DNA of 64,000 nt, taken from positions 2,294,001 through 2,358,000 of the forward strand of contig NZ_CP012150.1 of assembly GCF_001187505.1 (NCBI RefSeq), written 5' to 3'. The position numbers and the translations under genes were made by a program. A model generated the notes under the pieces. It was not told where the DNA came from. It saw only the letters and a program-made list of their open reading frames with translations, and did not search any database. The DNA comes from Mycolicibacterium goodii. GTDB taxonomy: Bacteria; Actinomycetota; Actinomycetes; Mycobacteriales; Mycobacteriaceae. Positions 43,524-52,793 of this stretch are shown here, in pieces; the stretch's first letter is position 1, and the number at the start of each line of letters is the position of its first letter.

Positions 43524-44061
43524 GCAGGTCGGCCCAGCTTCCGGCGCCCGCATCCCGCGAGGAGACCATCGAGACCGGTAACGGCCACTCGATACCGAGA
43601 TCGGGATCGTTGTATGCGACAGCGAGGTCCTCGGAGGGGTCGTGGGGGCGGTCGATCCGGTAGCAGACGTCGGCGGTGGCGGTCAGAGCCTGGAAACCAT
43701 GGAGAAAACCGGGGGGCACGTACAGATGACGAAAATCCTTGTCGTCGAGCAGGAATGCCTGTTGGCGGCCGAAGGTGGGGGAGTCCGGGCGGATGTCGAC
43801 CAGGACGTCGTGCACGGCGCCGTTGGCGCAGCGCACCAGCTTGGCTTCGCCTCGTCCGGAACGACCGTGCATGCCTCGGACGACGCCCTGCGACGAACGG
43901 GACTGGGAGTCCTGGACGAAGGACGCCGAAATCCCGGGTTGGCCCAGGTGGTCGTCGAAGATGTGGGCGTCGAACGTCCGGGTGAACAGTCCACGCTCGT
44001 CCCGGAACGGCTCCGGGACGAGGACCAGCACGTCGGCGAGGTCCGCTCTTTCGATACGCAC
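43507..44061 (-). CDS. RmlC-like dTDP-4-keto sugar 3,5-epimerase, reversed in the locus
   Basis: This 184-residue cupin of the RmlC family has GLFTRTF, VVRGMHGRSG with catalytic His65, EAKLVRC with Lys74, VLVDIRPDSPTFG, VPPGFLHGFQAL and VCYRID with the Tyr. The second Tyr of the usual T..Y motif is replaced (PHDP), so it may be a mono-epimerase. It starts at GTG 44061, only 14 nt from the divergent start of the next gene, and its tail overlaps the preceding gene. It is the only minus-strand gene in the first 19 kb of the operon. Confidence 0.88.
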   Translation of the reverse strand: MRIERADLADVLVLVPEPFRDERGLFTRTFDAHIFDDHLGQPGISASFVQDSQSRSSQGVVRGMHGRSGRGEAKLVRCANGAVHDVLVDIRPDSPTFGRQQAFLLDDKDFRHLYVPPGFLHGFQALTATADVCYRIDRPHDPSEDLAVAYNDPDLGIEWPLPVSMVSSRDAGAGSWADLLTRLR

Positions 44062-44075
44062 ATGGAGATGCTGTC

Positions 44076-45152
44076 ATGAATGCGTGCCGAGGATGCGGGA
44101 AAACCGATCTCACGCGAGTCCTTGATCTCGGAAAGGTTCCGGCCTCGGACCACTTTCCGTGCGTCAGCACTCCCGTCACTGCCGAAGAGACATCGCACGC
44201 GCTGGCGATGGACCTGTGTGGCGCATGTGGCCTCGCGCAACTCGCCGACGACGACACGGTTGCCGACGAGCCCCGCGGGGTGGAACCCCAGGCACTCAAA
44301 GACCAGGCCGCGGCGGCGGTCGCGCTGGTGGACGGCGTGGGCTGGCTTCGAGGCAGCACGGTCCTCGAATTCGGCAGTCCGCACGGTGGCACGTGGCTCC
44401 CATGGCTCATCGACCGCGGTTTCACCGCGGTGCCGTCGCATGCGGATGTGGTGCTCGACTGCTTCGGCATCATGCACGAACCCGACCAGCGCAGGGCCTT
44501 CGAAGAGCGTGCACGGCAGATCCGGCCGGGTGGGGTCATGCTGCTGCAGTACCACTCGCTCATGACGATCGTCCGAGAAGGGCAGTGGAATGCGCTGCGG
44601 CACGGTCACTTCGCGTACTACTCCCTGACCGCGCTGACGCGGCTCCTCGCCGAGGTGGGACTTCGGGTGGCCACGGCGTGGGAGTTCGACCTGTACGGTG
44701 GAACGGTACTGGTGGCAGCCGTACCAGAGGACGTGCCCGGTGATGCCGTCGTCGCGCGCATCCTGAACCGGGAAGACGAGTTCGGCATAGCCGATCCGGC
44801 AGTCGTCGCCGACCTGCAACACCGGGCCGACCTGCACGTGCGGAACTTGCGGAGCTGGCTGCAGGCCCATCGCTCGGCGGGACGGACGGTCTTCGGGTAC
44901 GGCGCCGCGTCGCGGGCGGTGGCGCTGTTCAGCCGGGCTGGGCTCGACTCACGGTTGGTCGCGGCGGTCGCGGACGCGTCGCCGGCAAAGCTGGGCCGTC
45001 GCATGCCAGGCACCGACATTCCGATCGTCTCGCCGGATGAGCTGCTCGCCGCGAACCCGGGCAGTGTGCTGCTGACGGTGCCCGATCTGCTTGCCGAGGT
45101 TCGCGCCCGATATCCGGAGCTCGACGGGCGCTGGAAGGTTGACGGGTCGTAG
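44076..45152 (+). CDS. Second NDP-sugar C-methyltransferase-like protein
   Basis: This 358-residue protein shares the layout of the 39747 gene: N-terminal zinc ribbon CRGCGK and CGACGLAQL, central SAM-like domain (VLEFGSPHGGTWLPWL, then VVLDCFGIMHEPDQ) and C-terminal VFGYGAASRAVALFSRAG. The SAM motif I is atypical (EFGSPHGG), and the region after it is shortened, so methyltransferase activity is less sure. ATG 44076 is preceded by GGAGAT and lies back-to-back with the rmlC-like start. Confidence 0.8.
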   Translation: MNACRGCGKTDLTRVLDLGKVPASDHFPCVSTPVTAEETSHALAMDLCGACGLAQLADDDTVADEPRGVEPQALKDQAAAAVALVDGVGWLRGSTVLEFGSPHGGTWLPWLIDRGFTAVPSHADVVLDCFGIMHEPDQRRAFEERARQIRPGGVMLLQYHSLMTIVREGQWNALRHGHFAYYSLTALTRLLAEVGLRVATAWEFDLYGGTVLVAAVPEDVPGDAVVARILNREDEFGIADPAVVADLQHRADLHVRNLRSWLQAHRSAGRTVFGYGAASRAVALFSRAGLDSRLVAAVADASPAKLGRRMPGTDIPIVSPDELLAANPGSVLLTVPDLLAEVRARYPELDGRWKVDGS

Positions 45153-45163
45153 AAGGGACTCCG

Positions 45164-46165
45164 ATGTACAAGACTTTGACAGATCGTCTCCACGGCAGGC
45201 GTCTGCTGCGGGTCGGTGACGTCGTCGAGATCAGGCCGCTCGCCGAGATCGTCGCGACACTCGACGAGACCGGCAGGCTCGATGGCATGCCGTTCATGCC
45301 CGAGATGGCTGCCTACTGTGGGCAGCGGGCGATTGTGGCCAAGCGTGCGCACAAGACCTGCGACGGTCATGGCAATCTCCGGTGGCTCGACGACACGGTG
45401 CATCTGGAGGGCCTGCATTGTGACGGGTCCGCCCATGGCGGTTGCCAGGCGAGATGTCTGATGTACTGGAAGACAGCTTGGTTGAGCCGCGTCGCCCGCA
45501 ATGATTCCGGACCCGGCGGCCAGGAACAGTCGTCCCCGACCGCGGATTTGGCGTCCCAGCTCGCCCGGCTCGGCAGCACCACGTATGAAACATCGGACGG
45601 CACAGTGCGATACATGTGTCAGTCGACGGAGGTGAATGCCGCGACCCGGCCGCTGCCGATCGGTGAACTGAAGCAGTACCTCTGGGACGTGTCCTCGGGA
45701 AACTACACTCTCGCGGCGTTTGTACGGGTGATGGCCAAGGCGGTTTTCAACCGCTATCAACGGTGGAGCACCGAACATCTGCCGCCGGTGCTGTGGCTGC
45801 GCGGCGGACACCGCCTCGACCACATTCAGGGGCACGGGGTGCGCACACCGAAGATGACACTCGATCTGACGATCGGCGAACCGGTTCGGATTCGTCCGCG
45901 GCACGAGATCGAAGCCACCCTGAGCAAGAACAACGCCAACCGCGGGCTGTTGTTCGACTCGGAAGACGCCACCTGGTGCGGATCTTCGAGCGCAGTGATC
46001 GACCGCGTCGAGCGGTTCGTCGATGACCAGACCGGCGAGATGATCGAGATCAAGTCCGATTGCGTGATGCTCGACGGTGTCGGGTGTCGCGGGGAGTACT
46101 GGCGGATGTGCTCCCGTGGCCTGCCCACCTACTGGCGGGAGATCTGGCTGGAGCGTGAGCCGTAG
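45164..46165 (+). CDS. Unrecognised Cys-rich protein with two tandem homologous domains
   Basis: This 333-residue protein has two copies of one ~95-residue domain, at about 17-110 and 237-333. Both read G(D/E)xVxIRPxxEIxATL, then (Y/W)CG, then V(H/M)L(E/D)G with C-x-G, and finish YW(K/R)xxWLxR. Cysteines at matching places (CG, CDG/CRG, C near the end) could bind a metal. The linker is helical. I have seen this type of sequence near sugar-modifying aminotransferase genes in other phyla but know no function. It lies 11 nt after a methyltransferase gene and ahead of a PLP enzyme, so a role in sugar modification is inferred. Confidence 0.78.
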   Translation: MYKTLTDRLHGRRLLRVGDVVEIRPLAEIVATLDETGRLDGMPFMPEMAAYCGQRAIVAKRAHKTCDGHGNLRWLDDTVHLEGLHCDGSAHGGCQARCLMYWKTAWLSRVARNDSGPGGQEQSSPTADLASQLARLGSTTYETSDGTVRYMCQSTEVNAATRPLPIGELKQYLWDVSSGNYTLAAFVRVMAKAVFNRYQRWSTEHLPPVLWLRGGHRLDHIQGHGVRTPKMTLDLTIGEPVRIRPRHEIEATLSKNNANRGLLFDSEDATWCGSSSAVIDRVERFVDDQTGEMIEIKSDCVMLDGVGCRGEYWRMCSRGLPTYWREIWLEREP

Positions 46166-46232
46166 CCGTCTCATACGCGGCTCAACGCAATATTTTTCGT
46201 TCGAATACCGGCGCCGACCAATGGAGAGCAAG

Positions 46233-47618
46233 ATGCCAGACGTTCCCGAAAACCGATCATTCGATCTGTCGAACAAGATGCAGTCGAGGCTGCACGACCT
46301 CGTTCCCGGTGGCTCCCACACCTATTCGCGCGGGTCGGACCAGTACCCCGAATTCATGACCCCGATACTGACCCGCGGCGACGGATGCCACGTCTGGGAT
46401 GTCGACGGCAACGAATACGTCGAATACGGCATGGGGCTTCGATCGGTCACGCTCGGTCACGGGTATCGGCCCGTTGTCGAGGCCGTGTGCGCAGCGATTG
46501 CCGACGGGATGAACTTCAGCAGGCCCACGGAGCTCGAACTGGCGGCCGCCGAGGATTTCCTGGAGATGGTTCCGACCGCCGAGATGGTGAAATTCGCCAA
46601 GAACGGCTCCGACGTCACCACGGCCGCAGTACGTCTGGCCCGCGCCGCGACCGGCCGGGTGAAGGTCGCGGCGTGCCTGCAGCCGTTCTTCTCGACCGAT
46701 GACTGGTTCATCGGCACCACCGAGATGAGCGGCGGCATACCGGAAACCGCACGACAAGAAACCGTGCGGTTTCCCTACAACGACCTCCCGTCGCTCGCAG
46801 CGGTACTGGAGTCTGACGACTTCGCGTGTGTGATTCTCGAAGCCGCCACATCGACCACCGAACCCGAACCGGGATATCTGGAAGGGGTACGGCGGTTGTG
46901 CGACGAGCACGGAGCGCTGCTCATCATCGACGAGATGATCACCGGGTTCCGCTGGTCGGCGCACGGCGCCCAGTCGATCTACGGAATCCAGCCCGACCTC
47001 TCCTGCTGGGGAAAGGCAATGGGCAACGGTTTCCCCATCTCTGCTCTGGCGGGCAAGCGCGCGTTCATGGAACTCGGCGGACTTCGGACCGATCGAGAGC
47101 GCGTCTTCCTGTTGTCGACGACCCACGGCCCGGAACGGGGATCGCTTGCGGCGTTCCGCGCCGTGGTGCGGGCATACGCCGGTGACGATCCGATCGGCCG
47201 GATGGAACATGCCGGACGGTTGCTGGCCGACGGCGTACAGGCCGCGGTGCGCGAACAGGGGTTGTCCGATCACCTCCAGGTCGTCGGAAGACCGTCGTGT
47301 CTCACCTTTGTCACGCGCGACACCGAACTGGCGCCATCGCAGGCATATCGCACTCTGTTCCTGCAGGAACTGATCGCACGTGGCGTGCTGGGCCAGTCGT
47401 TCGTCACCTCCGCAGCCCACGCGGACCTCGACATCGAGGCGACGGTCGACGCCGTGCGCTGCGCGCTGCCTGTCTACCGGCGTGCGATCGAAAGCGGGTC
47501 GGTCGAAGGTCTGCTCGAAGGCCGCCCGGTGGCACCCGCGATCCGACAGTACGCGGCGCCACGCCGGATCGACGCGTTCCTCCCGAATGACACTGGCCGG
47601 GAGGCGATGTGGGGATGA
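46233..47618 (+). CDS. PLP-dependent class III aminotransferase/aminomutase-like enzyme
   Basis: This 461-residue protein resembles glutamate-1-semialdehyde aminomutases: GGSHTYSRGSDQYP, VWDVDGNEYVEYGMGLRSVTLGH, FAKNGSDVTTAAVRLAR, LLIIDEMITGFRWS and the PLP lysine in CWGKAMGNGFPISAL. Members in polysaccharide and lipooligosaccharide loci likely act on sugar or amide substituents rather than haem precursors. ATG 46233 has GGAGAG just upstream; ATG 46221 is also in frame. It overlaps the next gene by 4 nt. Confidence 0.82.
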   Translation: MPDVPENRSFDLSNKMQSRLHDLVPGGSHTYSRGSDQYPEFMTPILTRGDGCHVWDVDGNEYVEYGMGLRSVTLGHGYRPVVEAVCAAIADGMNFSRPTELELAAAEDFLEMVPTAEMVKFAKNGSDVTTAAVRLARAATGRVKVAACLQPFFSTDDWFIGTTEMSGGIPETARQETVRFPYNDLPSLAAVLESDDFACVILEAATSTTEPEPGYLEGVRRLCDEHGALLIIDEMITGFRWSAHGAQSIYGIQPDLSCWGKAMGNGFPISALAGKRAFMELGGLRTDRERVFLLSTTHGPERGSLAAFRAVVRAYAGDDPIGRMEHAGRLLADGVQAAVREQGLSDHLQVVGRPSCLTFVTRDTELAPSQAYRTLFLQELIARGVLGQSFVTSAAHADLDIEATVDAVRCALPVYRRAIESGSVEGLLEGRPVAPAIRQYAAPRRIDAFLPNDTGREAMWG

Positions 47619-48805
47619 GCGCGATCCGGGTGAGCACACGAGCGGCGAATGCGCGAGTCCTGTGCCTGTCGCACCGGGATATCGCGCCGGTCATCTCGCG
47701 CTGCGGGATGTACGAATTCGAAGACGTCGTCGGCGCGATCGACGCCGTCGACATCGTCGCGCCCGCGGACGCCCCCGACCCCGCGGAAGCCGACGGCTCG
47801 GTGCATAGCGCCGTGCGCACGTTCGCGCGGCTCGGGGTGAAGGCGGGCCGCCGGATGCAGGTCAAGCTCGAGGGCGCGACCGGACGTGGTGGCCGGCGCA
47901 GGCGGCCTGCGGACATCGGTGGTGATTACGAGTTGCTCTTCGTCAGCGCACAGTCCCCGCTGGACATCTACAACCTCGGCTCCATGCAGATGTGGCGCAC
48001 GACGGCCCGCACCTCGATCTGCTATGTCGACGAGCTCTATGCGCGCGACATACCCAGGATGGGCGACCTTCTCAAGATACTCAGGCGGTTTGATCACCTG
48101 TTCGTCTCGGTGCGGGCGACGGTCGAGCCGCTCGAACGCGCGACCGGCCGGCCATGCCACTTCCTGGCGCCGTCCACCGACGCCCTCAAGTTCTGCCCCT
48201 ACCCGGTGGAGCCCGAGCGCGTCATCGACTTCTACGCGATGGGAGGTAGCCCCCCGGAAACCCATAAGGCGCTGCTACGTATCGCAGCGGCGTCGGATTG
48301 GTACTACATGTACGACGTCGTGACCAACTGTCGGGTCCGCAGCCATGAGCAGCACCGGAGCCGGTTGGCGGAGCTGATCAAACGGTCGCGGTTCTTCCTC
48401 GTGACGCCGGTCAGGTGGCACGACTCCGAACGGACCGGTGGTGAGCAGGAGATGGGCTTGCGCTACTTCGAAGGAGCGGCGGGTGGGGCGGTTCTCATCG
48501 GCGTCGCGCCCGCCACCGCGTCGTTCACGGAATACCTGGGTTGGGAGGATTCGGTCATACCGCTTCCGCTGAACTCCGGCGACATCGCCCATGTCATCGC
48601 CGAACTGGAAGCCGACCCGGGCAGGCTCGACCGGATCAGCAAGACCAACGTGGTGAACTCCCTCAGGCGAAATGACCACGTCTATCGGTGGGCCCAGATT
48701 CTGGCCACCGCAGGGCTGGAGGAGACCGAGGCGATGGCCGACAGACGCAGGCAACTGGAAGATCGGGCTGCGTCGATCGAACACGTGATGTCGGAAGTTC
48801 TGTGA
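47615..48805 (+). CDS. Putative glycosyltransferase (GT-B type, group 1-like)
   Basis: This 396-residue protein without membrane helices has an N-terminal segment ARVLCLSHRDIAPVISRCGMYEFEDVV and a C-terminal EMGLRYFEGAAGGAVLIGVAP, the latter like the donor-binding E-x7-E zone of group 1 glycosyltransferases. The position between the PLP enzyme and the flippase supports a sugar-transfer role, but the overall similarity is weak. ATG 47615 overlaps the previous stop (ATGA). Confidence 0.65.
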   Translation: MSAIRVSTRAANARVLCLSHRDIAPVISRCGMYEFEDVVGAIDAVDIVAPADAPDPAEADGSVHSAVRTFARLGVKAGRRMQVKLEGATGRGGRRRRPADIGGDYELLFVSAQSPLDIYNLGSMQMWRTTARTSICYVDELYARDIPRMGDLLKILRRFDHLFVSVRATVEPLERATGRPCHFLAPSTDALKFCPYPVEPERVIDFYAMGGSPPETHKALLRIAAASDWYYMYDVVTNCRVRSHEQHRSRLAELIKRSRFFLVTPVRWHDSERTGGEQEMGLRYFEGAAGGAVLIGVAPATASFTEYLGWEDSVIPLPLNSGDIAHVIAELEADPGRLDRISKTNVVNSLRRNDHVYRWAQILATAGLEETEAMADRRRQLEDRAASIEHVMSEVL

Positions 48806-48818
48806 GGGGCGGCATGCC

Positions 48819-50399
48819 ATGACGACAGAGGAGAGACAAGGGCTGCCCGAGGTCCGATCCGTGGGCCGGGACGAAGACACCTCCCTGTCGCACAGGGTGC
48901 GGCGCGCGGCGATGTGGACCGGTGCCAGCACCATTGTCCTGCGGCTGAGCAACATCCTCGTGATGGCCGTCGTGGCGCGGATCATCGCGCCCGAAGAACT
49001 CGGTGTATACGCCATCGCCATCACGGTTCACGGGTTCATCGTCTGCCTGGCCTCATGGGGCGTCACGTCGGCGATCGCTCGTTCAGATCTCGATGCCGAC
49101 CCCATCGGGCCGACCGTCGTCACGATAGCGGTATGCAGCAGTTGCGTTCTCGCCGGTTCGATGGCGTTGGCCGCCGGACCTGTCGCGGGCGCATTGGGGG
49201 TGCCCGAGGCAGCGGGACCGATCCGGATACTCGCCATCGCTCTGGTGCTGCAGGGCATATTCGCCATTCCGGGTGCGCAGATCCACCGGGAGTTGCGCCA
49301 GGAGGTGATTTTCCGCGCAAGCGCCTTCGCGGTCGTCGCGGAGAGCACCGCACTGTTGATACTCGTGCACGTGATGAGCGGCGCCGACGCATTCGCGTGG
49401 TCGCGGGTCATCGGAGGCTTGACCGTCGGCGTTGTGATCGTGTCCGCGCTGGACCGGTTCTACCTGCCTGGCTGGCAGAGCCGATACGTCGGCCCCCTGC
49501 TGCGCTTCGGGATTCCCGCAGCGCTGGGTACGCTGCTGTCCCAATTGGTGTTGAACGTCGACTTCGTGATCATCGGTCGCGAGATGACGGCGGTCGATCT
49601 CGGCCTCTACATGCTGGCGTTCAACATCTGCACATGGCCGACCGCGGTGCTCGGCGCGGTCATGGACCAGGTCGTCGTACCGGCCTTTTCGGGCGTGCGG
49701 CGTGACCGTGGGGACCTCCGCTCGGCCGTCTTCCGGGCCGTTCGGGCGGTGGCATTCGTCGCCTGCCCGATCGGTGCGGTGACGCTTGCGTTTTCGGCAT
49801 CTCTCATCGAAACGGTGTACGGCTCCAAGTGGCTTCCGGCAGCCCCGGTGTTGAGCGTGCTGGCCCTGTACGGCGTGCTGTTCGTCGTCGTATCGCTGTT
49901 CAACAACATGATGATCGCGGCGGGCAAGACGATGGTGATGTTCGCGGTGCAGGCGGCCGCGCTCGTCGCCCTCGTCCCGGTGCTGATCATCGGAATCCGC
50001 GTCGGGGGACTCGTCGGTGTCGGCATCGGGCACATCCTCGTCGTCATCTTCGTCACCCTTCCGGCATACGCGATCGCCATGAGGGCGACGGCGAACGCCG
50101 GTCTGGTCGTCATGGTGCGTGCCTTTTCCAGGCCCGCCCTGGCGGCCGTCGCGGCTGCTGTGGTCGCGCGTGGCGTCACCGAAGCACTGTCTTCCCCGGT
50201 CGCGAAACTCATGGTCGGCGGTGTGACCGCTCTGGTGGTCTATGCGGCGGCGGCCGGACCACAGCTGCTCCAGATGCTGCCGGGCAACCTGGCCGGCAAT
50301 CGAATCCTCGGACTGGCAACGACATGGCCGTCGTCGTTGGCGGAACACCTCAGAACTTCCGGGTCGCCACGGGAGAGGTCCACGCGATGCCCAAAGTGA
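48819..50399 (+). CDS. Wzx-type polysaccharide flippase (MOP superfamily)
   Basis: This 526-residue protein has about 12-14 membrane helices starting at residue ~28 (MWTGASTIVLRLSNILVMAVVARIIAPEELGVYAIA), the usual beginning of Wzx/RfbX and MurJ-like transporters. It should move polyprenyl-diphosphate-linked repeat units across the membrane. The long cytoplasmic C-terminus (SLAEHLRTSGSPRERSTRCPK) overlaps the following glycosyltransferase start by 13 nt. Together with the polymerase at 59491 it defines a Wzx/Wzy-type pathway. Confidence 0.9.
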   Translation: MTTEERQGLPEVRSVGRDEDTSLSHRVRRAAMWTGASTIVLRLSNILVMAVVARIIAPEELGVYAIAITVHGFIVCLASWGVTSAIARSDLDADPIGPTVVTIAVCSSCVLAGSMALAAGPVAGALGVPEAAGPIRILAIALVLQGIFAIPGAQIHRELRQEVIFRASAFAVVAESTALLILVHVMSGADAFAWSRVIGGLTVGVVIVSALDRFYLPGWQSRYVGPLLRFGIPAALGTLLSQLVLNVDFVIIGREMTAVDLGLYMLAFNICTWPTAVLGAVMDQVVVPAFSGVRRDRGDLRSAVFRAVRAVAFVACPIGAVTLAFSASLIETVYGSKWLPAAPVLSVLALYGVLFVVVSLFNNMMIAAGKTMVMFAVQAAALVALVPVLIIGIRVGGLVGVGIGHILVVIFVTLPAYAIAMRATANAGLVVMVRAFSRPALAAVAAAVVARGVTEALSSPVAKLMVGGVTALVVYAAAAGPQLLQMLPGNLAGNRILGLATTWPSSLAEHLRTSGSPRERSTRCPK

Positions 50400-51301
50400 C
50401 GATCTGCGTACCGACCTACAACTGCCAGGACATGATTCAAGCGTGCCTTGCGAGTGCACTCGAACAGTCGTACGAAGATTTCGAGTGCCTTGTCGTGGAC
50501 AACGCTTCCACGGACGGCACGCTCGACCGGGTCACGGCACTCGGCGACTCACGGATACGGGTGCTGCAGAACCCGGTCAACATCGGGCCCAACGCCAATC
50601 ACAATCGCTGTATCGAGTGCGCCACAGGCGAGTTGATGCAATTCCTGCATGCCGACGACCGGCTCTTCCCGGACTGCCTGGAACTGCTTGTCCCGACATT
50701 CGACGATCCCCGGGTCGGACTGGCCTTTGCGCCGAGGAGAATAGATCCGCCCGACACCGAGTGGGCGAGTCTCTTCGGGACGCTTCACACCCCGCTCGAG
50801 CCGCTGCGGCCGGTCAATGACGGGAGGGCGATAATCCGGAAGTACGTCCGCAGGGGCTCGCTCGGGAACTGGATAGGTGAACCGACCTCGGTGATGGTCC
50901 GCCGCGCGGCGCTGAGGGAGGTCGGAGGGTTCCGTTCCGAGCTGCGGTATGCCGATGACATGGATCTGTGGATCCGGATTCTTGCGCGATACGACGCGGC
51001 CTGGGTCGACAAGGAGCTGACCCTGCGGACCGAGAATGACGAGATGCTGACGGCCGGTTATGCGCGGGCTGACGAGGCATGGATGGATCGTCTCTGGATC
51101 CTCTCCGGTATCGCACGTAATGGTGATCTCGATCGCCGGATCAGATTGAAGGCGCGCCTGCAGTGGGTGGACGCGGTACTGCGCAGGGGTGCCCGGGTCC
51201 AGCTGTCGCCGAGAGACATTCGACGAACTCGCAACAAGCAACTGGGTCGCCACGTCGTCCAGTCCCTGAGTGAGCACCAGGATCCACCCGGGCACGTCTA
51301 G
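50387..51301 (+). CDS. Family 2 glycosyltransferase
   Basis: This 304-residue GT-A enzyme has VTICVPTYNCQDMIQACLASAL at the N-terminus, VVDNASTDGT, a DxD-like HADDRL and the acceptor-side FRSELRYADDMDLWIRI. ATG 50387 is chosen because GGGAGAGG lies 7 nt upstream; the longer frame runs through the flippase gene. It ends with a CTAG whose two strands provide the stop of this gene and of the convergent pyruvyl transferase. Confidence 0.9.
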   Translation: MPKVTICVPTYNCQDMIQACLASALEQSYEDFECLVVDNASTDGTLDRVTALGDSRIRVLQNPVNIGPNANHNRCIECATGELMQFLHADDRLFPDCLELLVPTFDDPRVGLAFAPRRIDPPDTEWASLFGTLHTPLEPLRPVNDGRAIIRKYVRRGSLGNWIGEPTSVMVRRAALREVGGFRSELRYADDMDLWIRILARYDAAWVDKELTLRTENDEMLTAGYARADEAWMDRLWILSGIARNGDLDRRIRLKARLQWVDAVLRRGARVQLSPRDIRRTRNKQLGRHVVQSLSEHQDPPGHV

Positions 51302-52620
51302 GGTGTCGAATCCAGTTCGAGGCCATCGATCACGGCCTCGAACTGGAGCGCGAGCCGACCCATGAACTCCCGGTTGCCTGCATCGACGGCAGGCGCGAAG
51401 TCGCGCCAATCGGCGAGAAGGTCGTGGAGGTCACCGAGCACGGCTTCCGGGTCGAGTGTCTCCACGTGGTGGCAGTACCGGCCCAGGCCCATGCTCGTCA
51501 TGACGTCGTTGAACTTGGCTGCGTAGCCGACCGATATGACCGGACGATTCATCATCAGGGCACCGACGACATTGTGGTAACGCGTGCCGATCACCGCGTC
51601 CGTGCGTCCGATCTGCGCCAACAGATCTGACATGGATTCGATGGGCTCGTCGATCACGCGATCGGTACCGTGGACGTCGCCGCGTCGCAGCCGGATGGCT
51701 TCGAGAATTGCGTCGACCGCGTGCCGGTCACACCTCTCACCGATCAGGATGCGAAGTGCGTGGCCCTCTTCGAGAGCGCGGCAGGCAATGGTCGACATCT
51801 TGTCGATATAAGCCCGGAAGATGCCGTCACCGCTGACGGCGTCGTTGGCCCAGCCGTAGTACGACATCACGCCGAGGCCGATGGTGGTGACCGACGTGGT
51901 CGGCTCCGGCGAATGCGGGCGTGGTAACGCAAACACGATGTCCGGCATCACCGGGATGGTTGCGCTCGTTGCGCCGATCTCAGCCATGTATGCGCAGGAC
52001 ACGTTGTCGCGATACGAACAATAGGCCGAGAGTCGAACCGCGGATTTCATCAGGAACCGGCTCAACGGGTGGGTGATCGGCCCTGCACCGACGCTCAAGA
52101 ACGTGAAGGGCTTACCCGCGAGCTTGGCGGCCGCTGACCACCGGAACAGGTGGTACGGCATCCCCTGGGGGCGTTCACCGAAATCGTCGAGTATCCCGGT
52201 GCCGGGGACGATCACGAGATCGACCCGACGCAGGAACCGGTAGACCGAGACCCACCTGGCGATCTCGTAGAACGGCCGCTGCAAGATACGCACCGGGCGC
52301 GGTCCGGAAGGTGCGTCCGGTCGGCGGCCGCGTTGTGCGGCCTGGTGGATGGGCACGGCGGTGACGCCGTGCTCAAGCCGGACGACGTCGGGATGCGGGC
52401 ACACACAGACCAGCTCAGCTGTCGGGTCGAGTTCTCGCGCCGCCTGCAGTGCCGTGGACAGCGATGCTTCGTTGCCGATGTTGCCGACTCCGAACAGGCC
52501 GAAGAATGCGATGACGCGTGACTTCGATTCCGACCTGCGCGCGAGCAGATCCGCCCACGTGATCCGCCACTGCGGCCACGCGTGGTTGTTGTTGAGCCGT
52601 TCGTGCGCAGTCCAACTCAC
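51298..52620 (-). CDS. Polysaccharide pyruvyl transferase family protein
   Basis: This 440-residue CsaB/WcaK-type protein has FFGLFGVGNIGNEASLSTAL near the N-terminus, VIVPGTGILDDFGE, FLSVGAGPITHPLSRFLMKSAVRL and SVGYAAKFNDVMTSMGLGRYC near the end. It should place pyruvate ketals, from PEP, on the repeat unit and so add negative charge. GTG 52620 is the first start; it faces the DUF218 gene across 173 nt. Minus orientation suggests separate control of this decoration. Confidence 0.9.
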   Translation of the reverse strand: MSWTAHERLNNNHAWPQWRITWADLLARRSESKSRVIAFFGLFGVGNIGNEASLSTALQAARELDPTAELVCVCPHPDVVRLEHGVTAVPIHQAAQRGRRPDAPSGPRPVRILQRPFYEIARWVSVYRFLRRVDLVIVPGTGILDDFGERPQGMPYHLFRWSAAAKLAGKPFTFLSVGAGPITHPLSRFLMKSAVRLSAYCSYRDNVSCAYMAEIGATSATIPVMPDIVFALPRPHSPEPTTSVTTIGLGVMSYYGWANDAVSGDGIFRAYIDKMSTIACRALEEGHALRILIGERCDRHAVDAILEAIRLRRGDVHGTDRVIDEPIESMSDLLAQIGRTDAVIGTRYHNVVGALMMNRPVISVGYAAKFNDVMTSMGLGRYCHHVETLDPEAVLGDLHDLLADWRDFAPAVDAGNREFMGRLALQFEAVIDGLELDSTP

Positions 52621-52793
52621 GAGGCACCTTCTTCTGGACCGACCCCCGGCCGCTACATCGCGGACGGCCGTCAGAGTACCCTTTCCGCAGGGCCTGAACT
52701 GCCATTCGGCACATTCAGCGGAGCATTCGCCGTATCGTCATGTGCTGTGACTTCTGAGATTCGCCCGCGGGTCACCGGCTGTGGTCCGAGCCG

